The notes under the pieces were generated by a model. It saw only the letters and a program-made list of their open reading frames with translations. It was not told where the DNA came from and did no database searches. DNA of 64,000 nucleotides from Mangifera indica. Lineage: Eukaryota; Streptophyta; Magnoliopsida; Sapindales; Anacardiaceae. A program made the position numbers and the translations under genes. The stretch lies in assembly GCF_011075055.1 (NCBI RefSeq), contig NC_058152.1:5828001-5892000 (forward strand), given 5' to 3'. Of this stretch, positions 12,943 to 25,515 are shown in pieces (the stretch's first letter is position 1; every line of letters begins with the position of its first letter).

Positions 12943-15229
12943 TGTAACACCCCTCTTCAGATATATACCCTTACCTGAAATATGCACTCAAAGAGGCATG
13001 TTAATCTTGACTCGTTTCATACAATGCAACAATTAAGACATACATGGTAAGCATCATAAATGATTAAAATCCATCAACGTGTCTAAAAATCCACATATGC
13101 AAGTTCAAAGTGCATAATTATTTAAAACATAAATAACGTGGTTGTTCAAAATACATAATAACCAAACTACCCCTCGCCTCATTTAATGTCTTATGTTGAC
13201 CCGTTGGCTCCATTGTTGTTGCCCTTTTGCATATAGTCCTATATGCAAAATCACAAAAGGAACACAGTGAGTGAAACATGCTTAGTAAATAGGTGGTCTT
13301 TCGACACCAAACACATAATATAAATATAACCATAATTAACAATTCATATCCTATGTCATATCTCAATGTGGTATTTCAGATATTTTCCTAACATCTCAAA
13401 TGCCATCCGAGTAATTTCAACACCCAATGCCAATCTCCAGCAGTGGTGTCATCCTAAATGACTAAACCTTCATGATGTCTATCAACATCCCAAAAGCTTA
13501 GTAAAAGCATAAGATATCCTAAATATCAATCATAAGGTGTACGTAGTACACATGTTGATTGAATTTTGGGATATAGATATCATATCACAAGGGGAGTAAG
13601 ACCCTAGGCCTCTCCCAATATCGCACAAGCATCCTAGATACTAAGACACTCAATGTCATGCATGCATGAGCATGCTAGCTGTTAAAAGGCCTAACATTAG
13701 TGTATAATTATCAGTGGGTATCAAGGTCACAAAAACTACACCAAGTGCTTTTACAAAATAACACAATACATCGTTTCTAATTTTTGATTTAGAATCACTT
13801 TGGTCAGGTTTGTGTTATCATACAAACAATCAAGTAGCCCCAATATTCTTTCATGCCATCAAATACACAGTTAAACACGTTTAACCAAGATACCATCTCA
13901 TGTGCCTTCATTAGGGTCTTACTAATTATTCCTCATGATTATCCCTCTTAAGGTAAAATAATTATTCTCATAGTCATTTATAAGTATAGAAACTTTTGTT
14001 CTAACATTGCTATTTTTATACACCTTTATTTATAATTTTCCCAAATGTACATAGGGTATTCCCTATATGCACAGGGGTTTATTGCTTAACCCACATGGAC
14101 ATGCAAGCCACTCATACGAGCATGCAACTTAGGGCAGGATACATGATTGTGTGTCCTATGCCACATGGTTGAGTACTTGATCCCAAATTAACACACTAGT
14201 GAATTTCTTCTGCATAAGGATTGTTCCTCCCCAAATATACACGATTGCGTATCCCTCCATACATAGGCATGTATCACATTTTTTCAGAATTATGAATTGA
14301 GTACATTCCTAAGTATTTATACCATATCACTATTCTATACTGCACATCAACAATATCCTCAACAACATCAAATAGATGCACACAACATACCATGATCAAT
14401 TCCTTAAGGGTTAATACCCATAACTTTGAATTCGCATTCAACCTCATTGAGCCATAGTAATTATCAATTGTAAATGTCTAAACTTCTCAGTATACACTTA
14501 TAGGTGAACCTGAATATGCGACCTAGTCAAAACAATGCCAGTACAATCATGACAACATGCTAAAGTGCACATATACATACATTAACAAACTCGACACTTT
14601 TATCAATATAGATTCATTCTAATATAAAATTCATCATGACAATTTTGCAAATGACTTAAACACATTACCAACTTCATTTTCACATACAAAATCCATATTT
14701 CATATTATAGTTTTAGATTACACTTTAATTAAAAGAAAGGTTGCCTACTTACCTTTTTTTTGACGTCCTAGCAATTCTTCATGTGCCAAGACAGATCCCA
14801 AACGATCCACTATGGTTTCTTTTGGGTCCAAGAATCTCCTTAGCTCCCTCAACTCTCTGGTTTTCTATAAAAACGCGTCTAAACCCTTTTTTATTTTCAC
14901 TGCAATTCTTGATACACGACCATGTATCATACCATATACGGGTGTGTATACCATTACCTAATAATGATAGTTTCTGAAATCATTACAAAACTGATCTCTA
15001 TCTAAAATTCAAATGCATTGTCTATGCATAGGTGCATATGTCTCCCAAACTTAGCCAAATTTCATGCATCACATGATTAAAGACTATTTTTCTCTTGCCA
15101 AAACATACATGAGCATGTGGTTTTCTCATACAGCCGTGCAACCCCTAAAAATAGTTATACATATTTAAACAAAACCTATTAAAAGGTAAAAAGATCAAAT
15201 TAACCTTGGACATATTTGTGGGTATTATA
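12943..15229 (-). mobile_element. 3' LTR of a minus-strand Ty3/gypsy chromovirus
   Basis: The segment starts TGTAACACCC and ends GGGTATTATA, a slightly decayed version of the TGTAACACCC...GGGTGTTACA ends of Tekay/Del-type plant LTRs. Its length (2287 bp) fits that clade. A polypurine-like tract on the minus strand (AAAAAGGAGAAA, near 15231-15243) lies just outside it, followed by the chromodomain/integrase end of the polyprotein, so this is the 3' LTR. No matching 5' LTR is in the window, because the element is cut at about 20175. Small frames inside are not genes. Confidence 0.7.
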
Positions 15230-15244
15230 TTTCTCCTTTTTATA

Positions 15245-17010
15245 AAAATTTTGTTCTCGAAATTCACTCGAACAACTGTGAAAATCTCTGCCACATATTA
15301 TGCTTTACCTCTTAGGTGGCCTCCTTAACTTGATGGTTCCTTTAAAGAACCTTTATTAGTGGAATCTATTTGTTTCTAAAGTGTTTAACTTATCTATCTA
15401 ATATTTGAACTGAGCGCTTCTCATATATCAAATTATTCACAAGCATCACATCCTCAATTCTCAACACATGAGTTAGGTTACTTACATACTTATGTAACAA
15501 TGACACATGAAACACATTATGAATCTAATCCATGTTCGTTGGCAATGTAAGTCGGTAGGCAACCTTACTTATATGCTTCAAAATTTCAAAAGGTCCCACA
15601 AACCTTGGAGCCAACTTTTCTTTTCGTCCAAACCTTATCACATGATAGTAGGAGGCAACTTTAACAAAAACCTTATTACTAACCTCAAACTCTAAGTCTT
15701 GCTTTTTCTTATCAACATAACTCTTTTTGGCGATCATGAATTTGTTTCATTGTTTTCTTGATCAATCTCACATCCCTTATCATTTTTTGGGTCATCTCTA
15801 GCTTCAAAACCTATATCAAAGTATTTTTCTTGCTAATCTTATCCTAATAAAGAGGTGATTTGCATTTTCTCCTATAAAGTGTCTTATATAAAGTTATCCA
15901 AATGATTGTCTAATAACTATTATTATATGCAAACTCTATAAGTAGCAACACATCAATCTAACTCGTTTTTTGATCCAGACAACGTGCCCTCAACATATCC
16001 TTAATCACTTGATTCATTTTTTTTTTCTGTCTATTAATCTGAGTATAATATGTAGGATCAGATGTCAGTCTTGTACCTATAAACCTTTGCAAGCTCTACT
16101 AGAATGCTGAAACAAATCTCGTGTCTCTATCTGACATAATCATCTTAGGCACGCCATGGAGTCTTACAATCTTTCTGGCATAAATCTAACTTAATTGATT
16201 AGTGCTAGTGTTATCCTTGATTGAAATAAAGTGAACCACTTGGTTAACTAGTTCACAATGACCAACAAAGCATTAAAACCACCCTTGACCCTTGGCAAAC
16301 CAATATCAAAGTCTATGGAGATGTGCTCCCATTTTCATTTAGGAATGCTCAATGACTCCAATAAATTTGTGGCCTCTAATGCTAAACCTTAACTTGCTAG
16401 TATTCTAAACACTTAGGAACAAAATTAACCATATTTTTTTCATGCCAGACCATTAGAATGACTTTCTCCAGTCTTGATGCATCTTTACACTCTTAGTATG
16501 GGTAATGTAAAAGGAATTATATCTTACTCCTCAAATAGTTAACACGGGGAACACAAATCTAGCGTCAAAATCTTAAAACATCATCAAAAATATTGAACTT
16601 TATTTCGATACCTTTGGTAACTCTCTACCTCAATTGTAAAAATTACTTATTAGTCTGTTAAGCCACATAGATCTCTTCCAACAAATTAAACCAAGTCTGA
16701 AAACCAATCACTCATCTAGTAACCGATTCTATAGATCTCTCATTAACTCTTATTGTAATTCTCGATAAGTAGTAATCCGAGATAAAATGACTCTTCTACT
16801 CAAAGCAACATTCGCCACCATACCAAATTTTACTTGGTTGGTATTTTATATCACGATCGTAATCTTTTACCAATTCCAACCATTATCTTTGTCTCATATT
16901 CAACTTTTTCTGGGTGAAGAAATATTTTAGACTTTTATGATTTGTATACACATTGCACTTGACTCTATATAAATAATGTTGCCAGATTTTTAGTGCAAAC
17001 ATAACCGCGA
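15245..17010 (-). pseudogene. Chromovirus polyprotein remnant: RNase H part, integrase, chromodomain
   Basis: Read on the minus strand from 17010 downwards this gives an RNase H block ([21 protein letters not shown], then VKDYDRDIKY), a degenerate integrase region, the integrase C-terminal domain (15525-15737, with DLEFEV, KVFVKV, RFGRKEKLAPRFVGPFEIL and VAYRL) and a chromodomain-like tail (VQILDR, then IPLIKVL and NHQVKEAT). That tail marks a Tekay/Del-type chromovirus. Multiple stops and frameshifts show it is dead. It continues on the other side of the LTR insertion at 17011-19290. Confidence 0.8.
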
Positions 17011-17904
17011 TGTAACATCCGAATTCAGGTGTGTCAGTAAACTCCACTTCCAGAATTACCCCTAGAGTTGATTTTATAACTTGTTGTGTAAAGAAATTGC
17101 AAAAGAATCATAGAAAACTACTAAATGAGCAATATTTTTCAAAGGGGGTAAAATGGTCATTTTACAAAGATTCAAGGGACAAAGTGGGAATTAAAATTGA
17201 AGGACACACTTGAAATTATATGGTGGTGCTAAGGGTTTTTGGTAATTGGCTAAGGATAAAATAGTAATTTATGGAAAAGATTAAGGGCAAAATGGTCCAA
17301 TAGGCTTATAAATTTATTTCTATTCATTTTCTCTTCCATTTTGCCGAGAACCTCCATTGTTGAGCTAAAAACTTTCCTTAACCAAAATTCGTCCAAAAAC
17401 CTAGCTAAACCACCTAATTTCCAGAGGCCCCAGTTATAAAAAGTGTAGATCTGTCAATTCTGGTCAGTTCTAAGGTAAGAAATTTAATTTTTAAGATATG
17501 TGAAATTTGGGAGTTTGATGGATGATTATATTTTTGGTTGATTAAGGTTGCCAAGAAGAAGAAAAGAAGGTGAATAAGCTTAAATCACCTATTTGGCAAA
17601 GAAAAGGTAAGAATTTCATACTTTACATACTTGAAGTAAATTTGAGTTAGGTTATTTAAATAACCTTTACTTATATCAGTATGTAAGGTATTAGAATTAA
17701 GGTGATTTATGCTTAAAAGGATAAAGAAATTCATTAGTATTCATGATGTAATTTTTGGCCATAAGGGTAAAAAGGTAATTTTGGCCATAAGGGCAAAAAT
17801 GTCATTTTATGCGATATAGGTTAATGTTGTTTAATTATGTGCATGTTATGTGAAATAACCCTTATATTAAGCCTATATTGTATAATTGAAATTAATTTGT
17901 GACA

Positions 17905-17906
<2 letters not shown>

Positions 17907-17949
<43 letters not shown>
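17907..17949. repeat. (AT)n microsatellite inside the inserted LTR
   Basis: About 21 AT units, uninterrupted. Confidence 0.95.
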
Positions 17950-17952
<3 letters not shown>

Positions 17953-18182
17953 GCATGAGAAAATAATATGATGTTTGAGAAGGAATGAAAAGAATAAGGG
18001 AAAATAACAAATGCGCATATTTCATATTATGGTTATATATGCATACATGAGGAATCATAACATATGCATGATTTAGAAAAAAATAAAGAAAGAGGAAAAA
18101 TATTTTCTAATCATGCATGCTTTCATAATGACTCATATGATACAGGAAAGCAGAAAACATACTTAAAATCCTTACACGCCAG

Positions 18183-18455
18183 CTGTACTGTGTGGACAAC
18201 AAATAAAATAATCGGTTGTACTGTGTGGACAACCAGTTGTACTGTGTGGACAGCAAATAAAATAATCGGTTGTACTGTGTGGATAACCAGCTGTACTGTG
18301 TGGACAGCAAATAAAATAATCGGTTGTACTGTGTGGACAGCAAAGAAAAGAAAAATATCAGCTGTACTGTATGGACAGCAAAAGAAAAATATCAGCTGTA
18401 CTGTGTGGACAGCAATGAAAAAATATTAGCTGTACTGTGTGGACAGCAAAGAAAA
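18183..18455. repeat. Minisatellite with TGTACTGTGTGGACA core
   Basis: Nine copies of a TGTACTGTGTGGA core (one with TGTACTGTATGGA), spaced about 21 to 37 bp apart, are separated by A-rich linkers such as CAAATAAAATAATCGGT and CAAAGAAAAAAAATAT. Alternating long and short spacing in the first half suggests expansion of a compound unit of about 54 bp. Frames crossing it (18064-18429 and 18107-18343) are repeat artefacts. It lies inside the inserted LTR. Confidence 0.9.
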
Positions 18456-19290
18456 AAAAATATGCGTGTAAGAGAGAATTATACTTTGTATGGTGACTGC
18501 AAGTACTATCATATGTAGTCTAGATCGATCAATGAGAAAGAGAGAGAAGCAAATTAGTAAATATTTTATGAAAGTCATTTGCATTAGAATTATGCATACA
18601 AGCCTGTGTGGCTGATAAAGAGTTAAGAAAGATGTACGAACAGGAAATAGAAATGTCATGACACTCATACATGCATAAATCATAATGAGTGATTCATATC
18701 TGTATAATAACGAAAGGAATAAATGTGTGAAAGAAAAGAATGATGATACGTGTTAAATGCGTGTTTTGTATTAATTATTTTGTTGTAAATAGTTCAGACA
18801 CGCTAAGTATGAAAAAGATTAGAGAAGATTAGTACTGGTATAAAATGCTTTAAGTGTTTAGTATGATTTTCTTACTGAGCCATAGTCGCTCACTCCGTTT
18901 AATTTAATATTTTACAGGTAAAGAAATGCAGCAAAAGTTCCCGGGGAGCACTAATGAGACATGAGGCTAAGGGAGGAAGGCACCATAATTTTGTTGACTT
19001 AAATGTTATGATGTATATGTAATATATATATATATGACTAGTTTGGAAAATTAGTTATAAAGTTTCTGTGGGTGATAATTTTTTTATGATAGTTATTATT
19101 ATGTACTTATTTTATTTATTATGATTATGTGATGAAAATCCAGTCGATTGGTAGGACTGGTTTGTGTGAATTACAAATTGGGAGTGTTACAGGGCATAAT
19201 GAAAAAGAGAAAAATATTCCCCGGGCCCTCTAAAATAGGGGAACTCATGCCGTTTTTCTGTAACACACCCAATGGTTAGGAGAGGTTACA

Positions 19291-20290
19291 CGCGACCAAC
19301 TCCAAATCATGAGTATGGTACTGACTCTTATAATCCTTGAGTTGTTAAGAGACATATGCAATCATCTTTTCCTTTTGCATTAACATACCTTCCAAACATG
19401 GTGAAAGACATTTGTATACAAGTCACCTCAATAAGCAACACCAAAATAGAAGCCGAAGTCAACCATTTTTTTAATTTTTAAAAACTCATCTCACAAGCAT
19501 CAAACCAAGTGAAGGGAATATTGTTCCCAGTCAACTCAATCAATAATTAAGTTAACTTCGCAAAGCCCTCCACAAACCATCTACAGTAACACAATCTCAA
19601 CCTTGCTTAGGTTATTGAGATACCATCAATTGAAACAACATATCCTAGAAATGTCATCCGATCTAATCATAACTTACATTTGAAAAATTTAGTAAACAAC
19701 TACCTACCTTTTAATATCTATAACACAAACCTTAAGTGCTTAATCTTTCGGAGTCCCAAAATATACCAATATATCTTTAATGAACCCTACGATGAACTTG
19801 TCTAGACAATCTTAGAATACCCTATTCATTAGATCCATGAAGATTACTAGAGCATTAGTTAGCCCAAAGGACATTACTACAAACTCATAATGCCCATATC
19901 TCATTCTGAATGCATTATTTGAAATATCTCTCTCAACAACTTAGACTTGATGATACCTGAATCTTAAGTTAATTTTGAAAAACATCGAGTTACCCTTCAA
20001 CTAGTTAAACAAGTCATCGATCCTCAACTTCAGTTACTTATTCTTAATTGTCACTTTATTAAACTCTTTGTAGTTAATACGTATGCATATTGACCCATCC
20101 TTCCTTTTCATAAGAAGGATCATGTGCCCTAAGGTGAATGACTAGGTCTAAGGAAACCGTTATCCAAAAGCTCTTGTAACTACTTCTTCAATTCTGCTAC
20201 TATTCTATGACGCCTACTAGGCCGAGAATAAGGCATAACTGTTGGTCTAGGCTACATAAAGTTGAAACTACCATCTGATTATTTTGTCAC
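19291..20290 (-). pseudogene. Chromovirus polyprotein remnant: reverse transcriptase and start of RNase H
   Basis: The minus strand encodes degenerate Ty3/gypsy reverse transcriptase: IVAELKK, a KDGS-like block, then [14 protein letters not shown] at about 19840-19900 and LMNRVF. This is followed by an RNase H block (MIAYVS, an in-frame stop, QLKDYKSQYHTHDLELVA) that ends at the CGCGA duplication. Several stops interrupt it. The upstream end of this remnant, from about 20175 to 20290, is also the left edge of the tandemly repeated segment, so the array boundary lies inside this retroelement. Confidence 0.75.
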
Positions 20291-20299
20291 AAGTCTCAT

Positions 20300-21530
20300 C
20301 TTGTCTAAATAAGTTATATCTAATAGTTCCATCTTACAAACGATATGCATGTTATGGTTAGAAATATCTAATAAACCTAAATTGACTGCTAATTGAGTGA
20401 TATAAGAACCAAAGATCAAAGGTTTATTTTTCTATTGAACCACCGATTGGAATTTAGTGATGATGATTAAGGTGTCAAACAGGAAGGAGATGATGAAGAC
20501 TATAAATTTTGATTGACGAAGGATGTTGTCAGTTCGGGAGATGGCTCGCGTGTAGGGGATTTCTGACACATGGATCTTATTGGCCATTTAGGTTATAATT
20601 TGGGTTTTGCAATGGCGATTTAGGAGGAGGATAAGAGCAACTAGGGCTTAAGTGGGAGAGAAGGTGGTGCATAGGTTTTTGGTAAATACGGTTTCTGGAA
20701 ACACAACAACAATATACTTACACTTAAGCATATAGACCCTTATATTTAGAAAAACTAACATAGCAAGAGTTGAACATTTATAAAAACACACAACCCAGCC
20801 CCAAAACACAAAAATGACAGACTGTTCCCCCGTGAACAGAAGGTCAACTGACATTTAGGCAGAAAGAGGAAGACGACTTAATGATAAAATAAAACTGATA
20901 TAAAAAAAAATTAAAATGAACCTAATCTAAAATAACAAAAACAATTGCCAAATGAACATAAAAAATATAAAAACTGAAATTTAAAATGGAAATTAAAACA
21001 CGTAAAATTGAAATTAAAAAACAATTGCCTATGAAAATTAAAATTGAGAGATTAAATAAAATGAGATCGGAAGCTTGGGTTGCCTCCCAAGTAGTGTCTT
21101 TTTTTATTGTTGTTGGCTCGACATAATGCTTTCGTCTATTGATCAATGTAGACGAGATCTCTCAACTCTAATTCTTCTACATGTTCAACTTGCTATCCTT
21201 CATAAAAAGGTTTGAGTTGTGGCTATTGACATTGAACACCTTCAAGGTTAGTAAGCTCTGAATTTCTACTACCTCATGAGGAAAAACGTTAGTAACAACA
21301 AAAGGTCCAATCCAACGAGATCGCAATTTACTTGGAAACAACCTGAATTTTGAATGATAAAGGAGAATTTTTTGACCAATTGAAAATTCTTTTATGGAAA
21401 TCATTTTTTCATGAAATGCCTTTGTTTTTTCCTTATAAATTCTAGAACTCTCATATGCATTATTGCAAATTTCTTTTAATTCTTGCAGCTGTAATCTCCT
21501 ATGTCCACCGCTCTCATCTAAGTTCATATT
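20300..21530 (-). pseudogene. Athila-type Ty3/gypsy remnant, unit A (truncated)
   Basis: The minus frame 21177-21527 encodes the end of an Athila integrase (RLQLQELKEI, IYKEKTKAFHEKMI, IGQKILLYHSKFRLFPSKL, then RWIGPFVVTNVFPHE). Beyond it, 21074-21091 holds the TTGGGAGGCAACCCAA box typical of the sequence after Athila pol. A further decayed frame follows toward 20300, related to 27989-28279 and 48176-48466. The rest of the element is missing in this unit. Confidence 0.75.
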
Positions 21531-21534
21531 ACAC

Positions 21535-23018
21535 TGCTTAACAACCTAATATGCCTTATGCTCTAATTCAGTAGCTAGTGTATTTAATTTTGGTAATTAG
21601 ATTTAATTAATTAACTAGGTTTAGATTTAATAATTCAATTGCATTAAAAAAGAACTTTTATTTAGAAACCCAATCTTTATGGAATTAATATCTTTCTACA
21701 TTACTTGATTAACTCATACACTTGTGAGCAAGACACAACACGTACATTCACAATTATGTTATTTATATCTTTGGGAGAATTCTAAAAGGTATCTATGTGT
21801 AATATAAAAAGATTATTCAAATGCACTTTTAAAGATGTTCAATCATTTATATTTATATGACAAAGAGGCAAGGTTAAATTTCTTATATGTTACACCCATT
21901 AAACGTGAATTTAATTTTCATTTCCATTTCATGTGTAAATAGGAAAATTATATCATCCCAATTTGGTAGGGAATTACTATTTTTAAATAATAAACACTAG
22001 ATAAGAACAAAATACATCTTCGTAGGTTGTTGTGCATTGCCTTATGTAGGCTTGTTACTTTTGTATGTGAGCTTGGTCATAAGGAGTTTTACCATATTAC
22101 AAACTTCTAAGTTTTGAGCTCTAAAATTAGGAATTTAAGATGGCCTTCTAGAATTTGGAGTAATAGTGACAACTAGAGGAACTAATAAGTTTGTGTTGTT
22201 TTGAAAAAAGAAAATGTAACATGCAACATTATTATCATCTTTAATGTTGTAATAAATTGCATTGAATGCATCTTTGTATTTGATAGATATTTGGAGAGTA
22301 TTTTATCAAAAATCAGTGTAGATGATTACTCAATAACATAACCAATCCATCAGACATAGTATCAAACAGGATTACAACAATTTCTTTCCTCCAACATAAG
22401 TCATTGTGTTAACTTTCATCATTGTCTACTATCCATAATCCTAATCATAACAATCCTACATGTCATTTTGAACAATCCTACAATAGCAACAAACAATATA
22501 TAAGAACAAATGTTTTTAAAATATGAAGATACAAAGGGATTGAATTTTTCGTAGGTGTCCTAGCACATTCAATTCATGTATGTCTCAAATTTGCCCTTTG
22601 TTCACTTGGGATCAACTAAAATGAAACTTAACTTAGATATATAAAGAATCTTCAACATCTAACAAAGTTTCAAACACTAATGGTCCTTCTTAAGATATTT
22701 TTTAAGCATCCTAGATGAAATGGATGAGGTTTGCACTTTCGAAACTCTTTATTTGAAATTCAAGGTTGGGAATAAAATTTTATATATAAACACTGCATAT
22801 AACTTTATACATAAATAATAATATACTATTATATAATTGATTATTATCCCATTTCTAATTTAAAATTATTTAGTTATATGATTATATATAATTATTAGTA
22901 GATAAAATTGTATAAACTTCTTGCATGCAAATACTATTCAAAAAAATATGGGCTACTTGGCGAACTTAGACCCAGATAATGATACACAAGGTAAACTAGC
23001 TGGCTGTTTTGGACGCGT
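21535..23018. other. 5' flank of FLS copy A, shared with copies B and C
   Basis: This AT-rich flank aligns with about 29240-30760 and 49430-50885. No gene or RNA is recognised; small frames are not conserved among the three copies. It probably contains distal promoter sequence. Confidence 0.6.
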
Positions 23019-23255
23019 CATGCATGTACTTTGTGTAGTTGGTAACTCTAACGAGTGAACTACACAACTCCACGTTACTTCAAGTCACGTGGGATCATGA
23101 AATTTCCTTAAAAGAGGGGACCTTTTAATTAGTTTAACTGAAGGCATTTATTTCTTTTCTCTTCGGTTTCATTAATAATTGCTCACATGTTGTCCTCTTT
23201 CCGACTGCTATATATACCAAGCAAGTAGAAGACTATTACTCACTACCACCTAAAA
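23019..23255 (+). promoter_or_regulatory. Promoter of FLS copy A
   Basis: Visible elements, conserved in all three copies: an RY motif CATGCATG (23019-23026) next to GACGCGTC, an ACGT core CCACGTTAC (about 23070), a G-box CACGTG (23086-23091) and a TATATATA box (23209-23216), 47 bp before the ATG. ACGT elements are typical of light- and MYB-regulated flavonoid promoters (established); function here is inferred. Copy A differs from B and C just upstream of the TATA box, where about 25 bp are replaced by an unrelated sequence. Confidence 0.55.
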
Positions 23256-24324
23256 ATGGAGTTACAAAGAGTCCAAGCAATTGCCTCCTTATCTTTTTCA
23301 AAAGATAGCATTCCTTCTGAGTTCATTAGACCTGAGAAAGAGCAGCCTGCAATCACTACATATAATGGGCCAGTGCCTGAAATCCCCACCATTGATCTCA
23401 ACGATCCCTGCGAAGAGAACCTGGTCCATTTAGTGGCCGAAGCTAGCCGAGAAACCAAAAGATTATTTTAATATTCGAAAATATGTTTAATGTAACAATT
23501 AGAAACTGTTTTTATAAGATTTTTGTATCCTTTACTTTTAAAAACAAAGCTTATATATAAATCATGAATGCCCTTAAATTTGGTAATGGAATTGGTGATG
23601 CAGGGAGGTGAACGAGGAGTATGCAAAATACATAAAAGAGGTGGTGGATAAGTTGTTTAAAACTCTTTCACTAGGGTTAGGTATTGAAGGTCATGTGTTA
23701 AAAGAAGCATCTGGCGGTGAAGATATTGAATTTTTGCTTAAAATAAATTACTACCCACCATGTCCTCGTCCCGATCTTGCTCTTGGTGTTGTCCCTCACA
23801 CCGATCTTTCCACCGTCACCATTCTTGTTCCTAATGAAGTCCCTGGACTCCAGGTCTTCAAGGATGACCGCTGGATCGATGCCAAGTACATCCCCAATGC
23901 TCTTATTGTTCACATCGGTGATCAGATTGAGGTATTTAATTAATTAATTAATTAATTTCTAATTAATGGCTTGAAAATTAATTAACTAGACTGAAACTAA
24001 TTAGAATAAAACTCATGGCTAATTAATGAGTTAAAACATAAATCCCATGGAGTATATTTTCTAATATAACAATTGATTAATGAAAAAGAAAAATGGAAAT
24101 GGTGGGTGCAGATTCTTAGCAATGGAAAATACAAGGCAGTGCTACACAGAACAACAGTGAACAAGGAGAAGACAAGGATGTCATGGCCAGTATTTTTAGA
24201 GCCACCAGGAGAGTTTGTAATTGCTCCACTTCCTCAACTTGTTGGAGAAGACGATCCACCTAAATATAAGGCCAAGAAATTTAAGGATTATATTTATTGC
24301 AAACTTAATAAAATTCCCCAGTAG
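23256..24324 (+). pseudogene. FLS-like dioxygenase pseudogene, copy A (exon 1 truncated)
   Basis: Exon 1 starts normally at 23256 ([15 protein letters not shown]) but after codon 65 (residues ASR) it runs straight into sequence that in copies B and C is the far part of intron 1, and stops at 23471. Compared with copy C, 490 bp are missing (equivalent of 51311-51800): the last 154 bp of coding exon 1 before the 5' splice site plus most of the intron. The breakpoints share AG, so end-joining with 2-bp microhomology is likely. Exons 2 (23604-23931) and 3 (24112-24324) are intact, with HTD and RMS motifs. The splice donor and the central N-terminal half of the jelly-roll enzyme are lost, so the gene cannot make flavonol synthase. 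It also has Cys where B and C have Ser (DPCEEN versus DPSEEN). Confidence 0.92.
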
Positions 24325-24747
24325 TTTATTTTTCTTAATTAATTAAGTTCATCAATAAGCCACATATTTATTATGTGCCTAGTAGCTATGTCGTGTATTA
24401 TGATATTCAATTAATTATTAGTGTATTATGTTTCCGCTCAATCTAATAGCCCTTGAAGAAAAAGATTAGATATAACTGACAGACAAAAAGTAAAATTAAA
24501 AATTTTAAAATGCACATCATACACTAAATAGTCATCATGTTTATTTAATTTTGAATTTCCAATGTGTATTGTGCTTATTTATCAATTTGTAAATTTTTTT
24601 AATAGTATATATATTATATTGAATATAAAATTATATTGGCACATTTTTGTAAATGCTCTCTTGTATCAATGTCTAAGAAAATTTTAATAACTTAAAAAAA
24701 TGGAGTATTTTTTTCATATTTCAATAAAAATTTAAAAGGTAAGTAGT

Positions 24748-25515
24748 GTAAAAAGTTGGTGAAGAATATGTTGGAAAAATAATATGCATGTAACATACTA
24801 ACATGAATTAATGCTACAAAAAAATATAGAGAATGATTAGTGATTTTTACCTATTCTAAACTTGCATATTTGATGATGGATGATTTTCACATTACTCAAG
24901 CCTTCAAAGTAGTCCACCCACCAAGCAAGAAAGAACCTTGGCCTTATGTAGACAGGAGGAGAGATTTCTTTCAGTGAGAGAAGGGTTTTAGTTCAAGTGA
25001 ACATCTCATGCTTAAAATGAACTAAAAAAAATTCTCAATTTAAACAATGGTCATTCATTTATATTATATATATATACATTAGCCACCCTAGTTTTATCTC
25101 ATAAACACCTTAACTCTAAAAATGTTATTTTATGCTCATATAACACTTTATATAATGCAATCTCTATTACCCCTCGAAAGGTGCCAACCCACCTTGGATA
25201 ATGAATCCTATCTATTAAATGTTTGGTTTATTGATTTAACCCTTTAGGTTCATCATTGTATAGTCATCGGCCCTTTTCGAATGATTTGAAAACTATGATC
25301 GGATACTTAATGACTATGGTAAACAACTACTAATGTCCCATAGCCCTAAACCATGATGAAATAACACTTCATTGAACCTAATTTTTGATTGTACATCATA
25401 TGTAGGTAAGATCTTTTTGTTCTAATTTTGATCGAGTTCGAGCTCATGATTCATCAAAACCCTAATTTTGAAACGCTACAAATCATCAATCGATCTATTT
25501 GGAAAACTAGTAGTG
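24748..25515 (-). mobile_element. Copia solo LTR, unit A
   Basis: Aligns with the 5' LTR of the copia element at 59263-60076 and with 44948-45735 and 53118-53892. Shared blocks include ATGCATGTAACAT, TAGTGATTTTTACCTA, GTCCACCCACCAAGCAAG, CATCTCATGCTT and CAATCGATCTATTT. No copia coding sequence accompanies it in this unit. Ends are approximate. Confidence 0.65.

Larger units (their letters stand above)
17011..19290 (+). mobile_element. Solo-LTR-like insertion with CGCGA target duplication
   Basis: The insert starts TGTAACATCC and ends GGTTACA. It is flanked by CGCGA at 17006-17010 and again at 19291-19295, and it interrupts the minus-strand RNase H frame exactly between codons for DLELVA and VMFALKIW. 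A sub-boundary GGAGTGTTACA ends at 19191; the remaining 99 bp include a purine-rich run and a second TGTAACAC at 19259. So the insert may be a 2181-bp LTR plus the stub of an internal region and a heavily deleted second LTR. The LTR holds TA repeats and a minisatellite but no gene. Confidence 0.8.

Noticed and set aside
18064..18429. A 121-aa frame full of CTVWTA repeats.
   Set aside because: It is a translation of the minisatellite inside an LTR; the frame has no start context or conserved neighbours.
18183..18455. CRISPR-like array of regularly spaced repeats.
   Set aside because: Spacers are not unique and vary in length, and the context is a plant LTR; it is a minisatellite.
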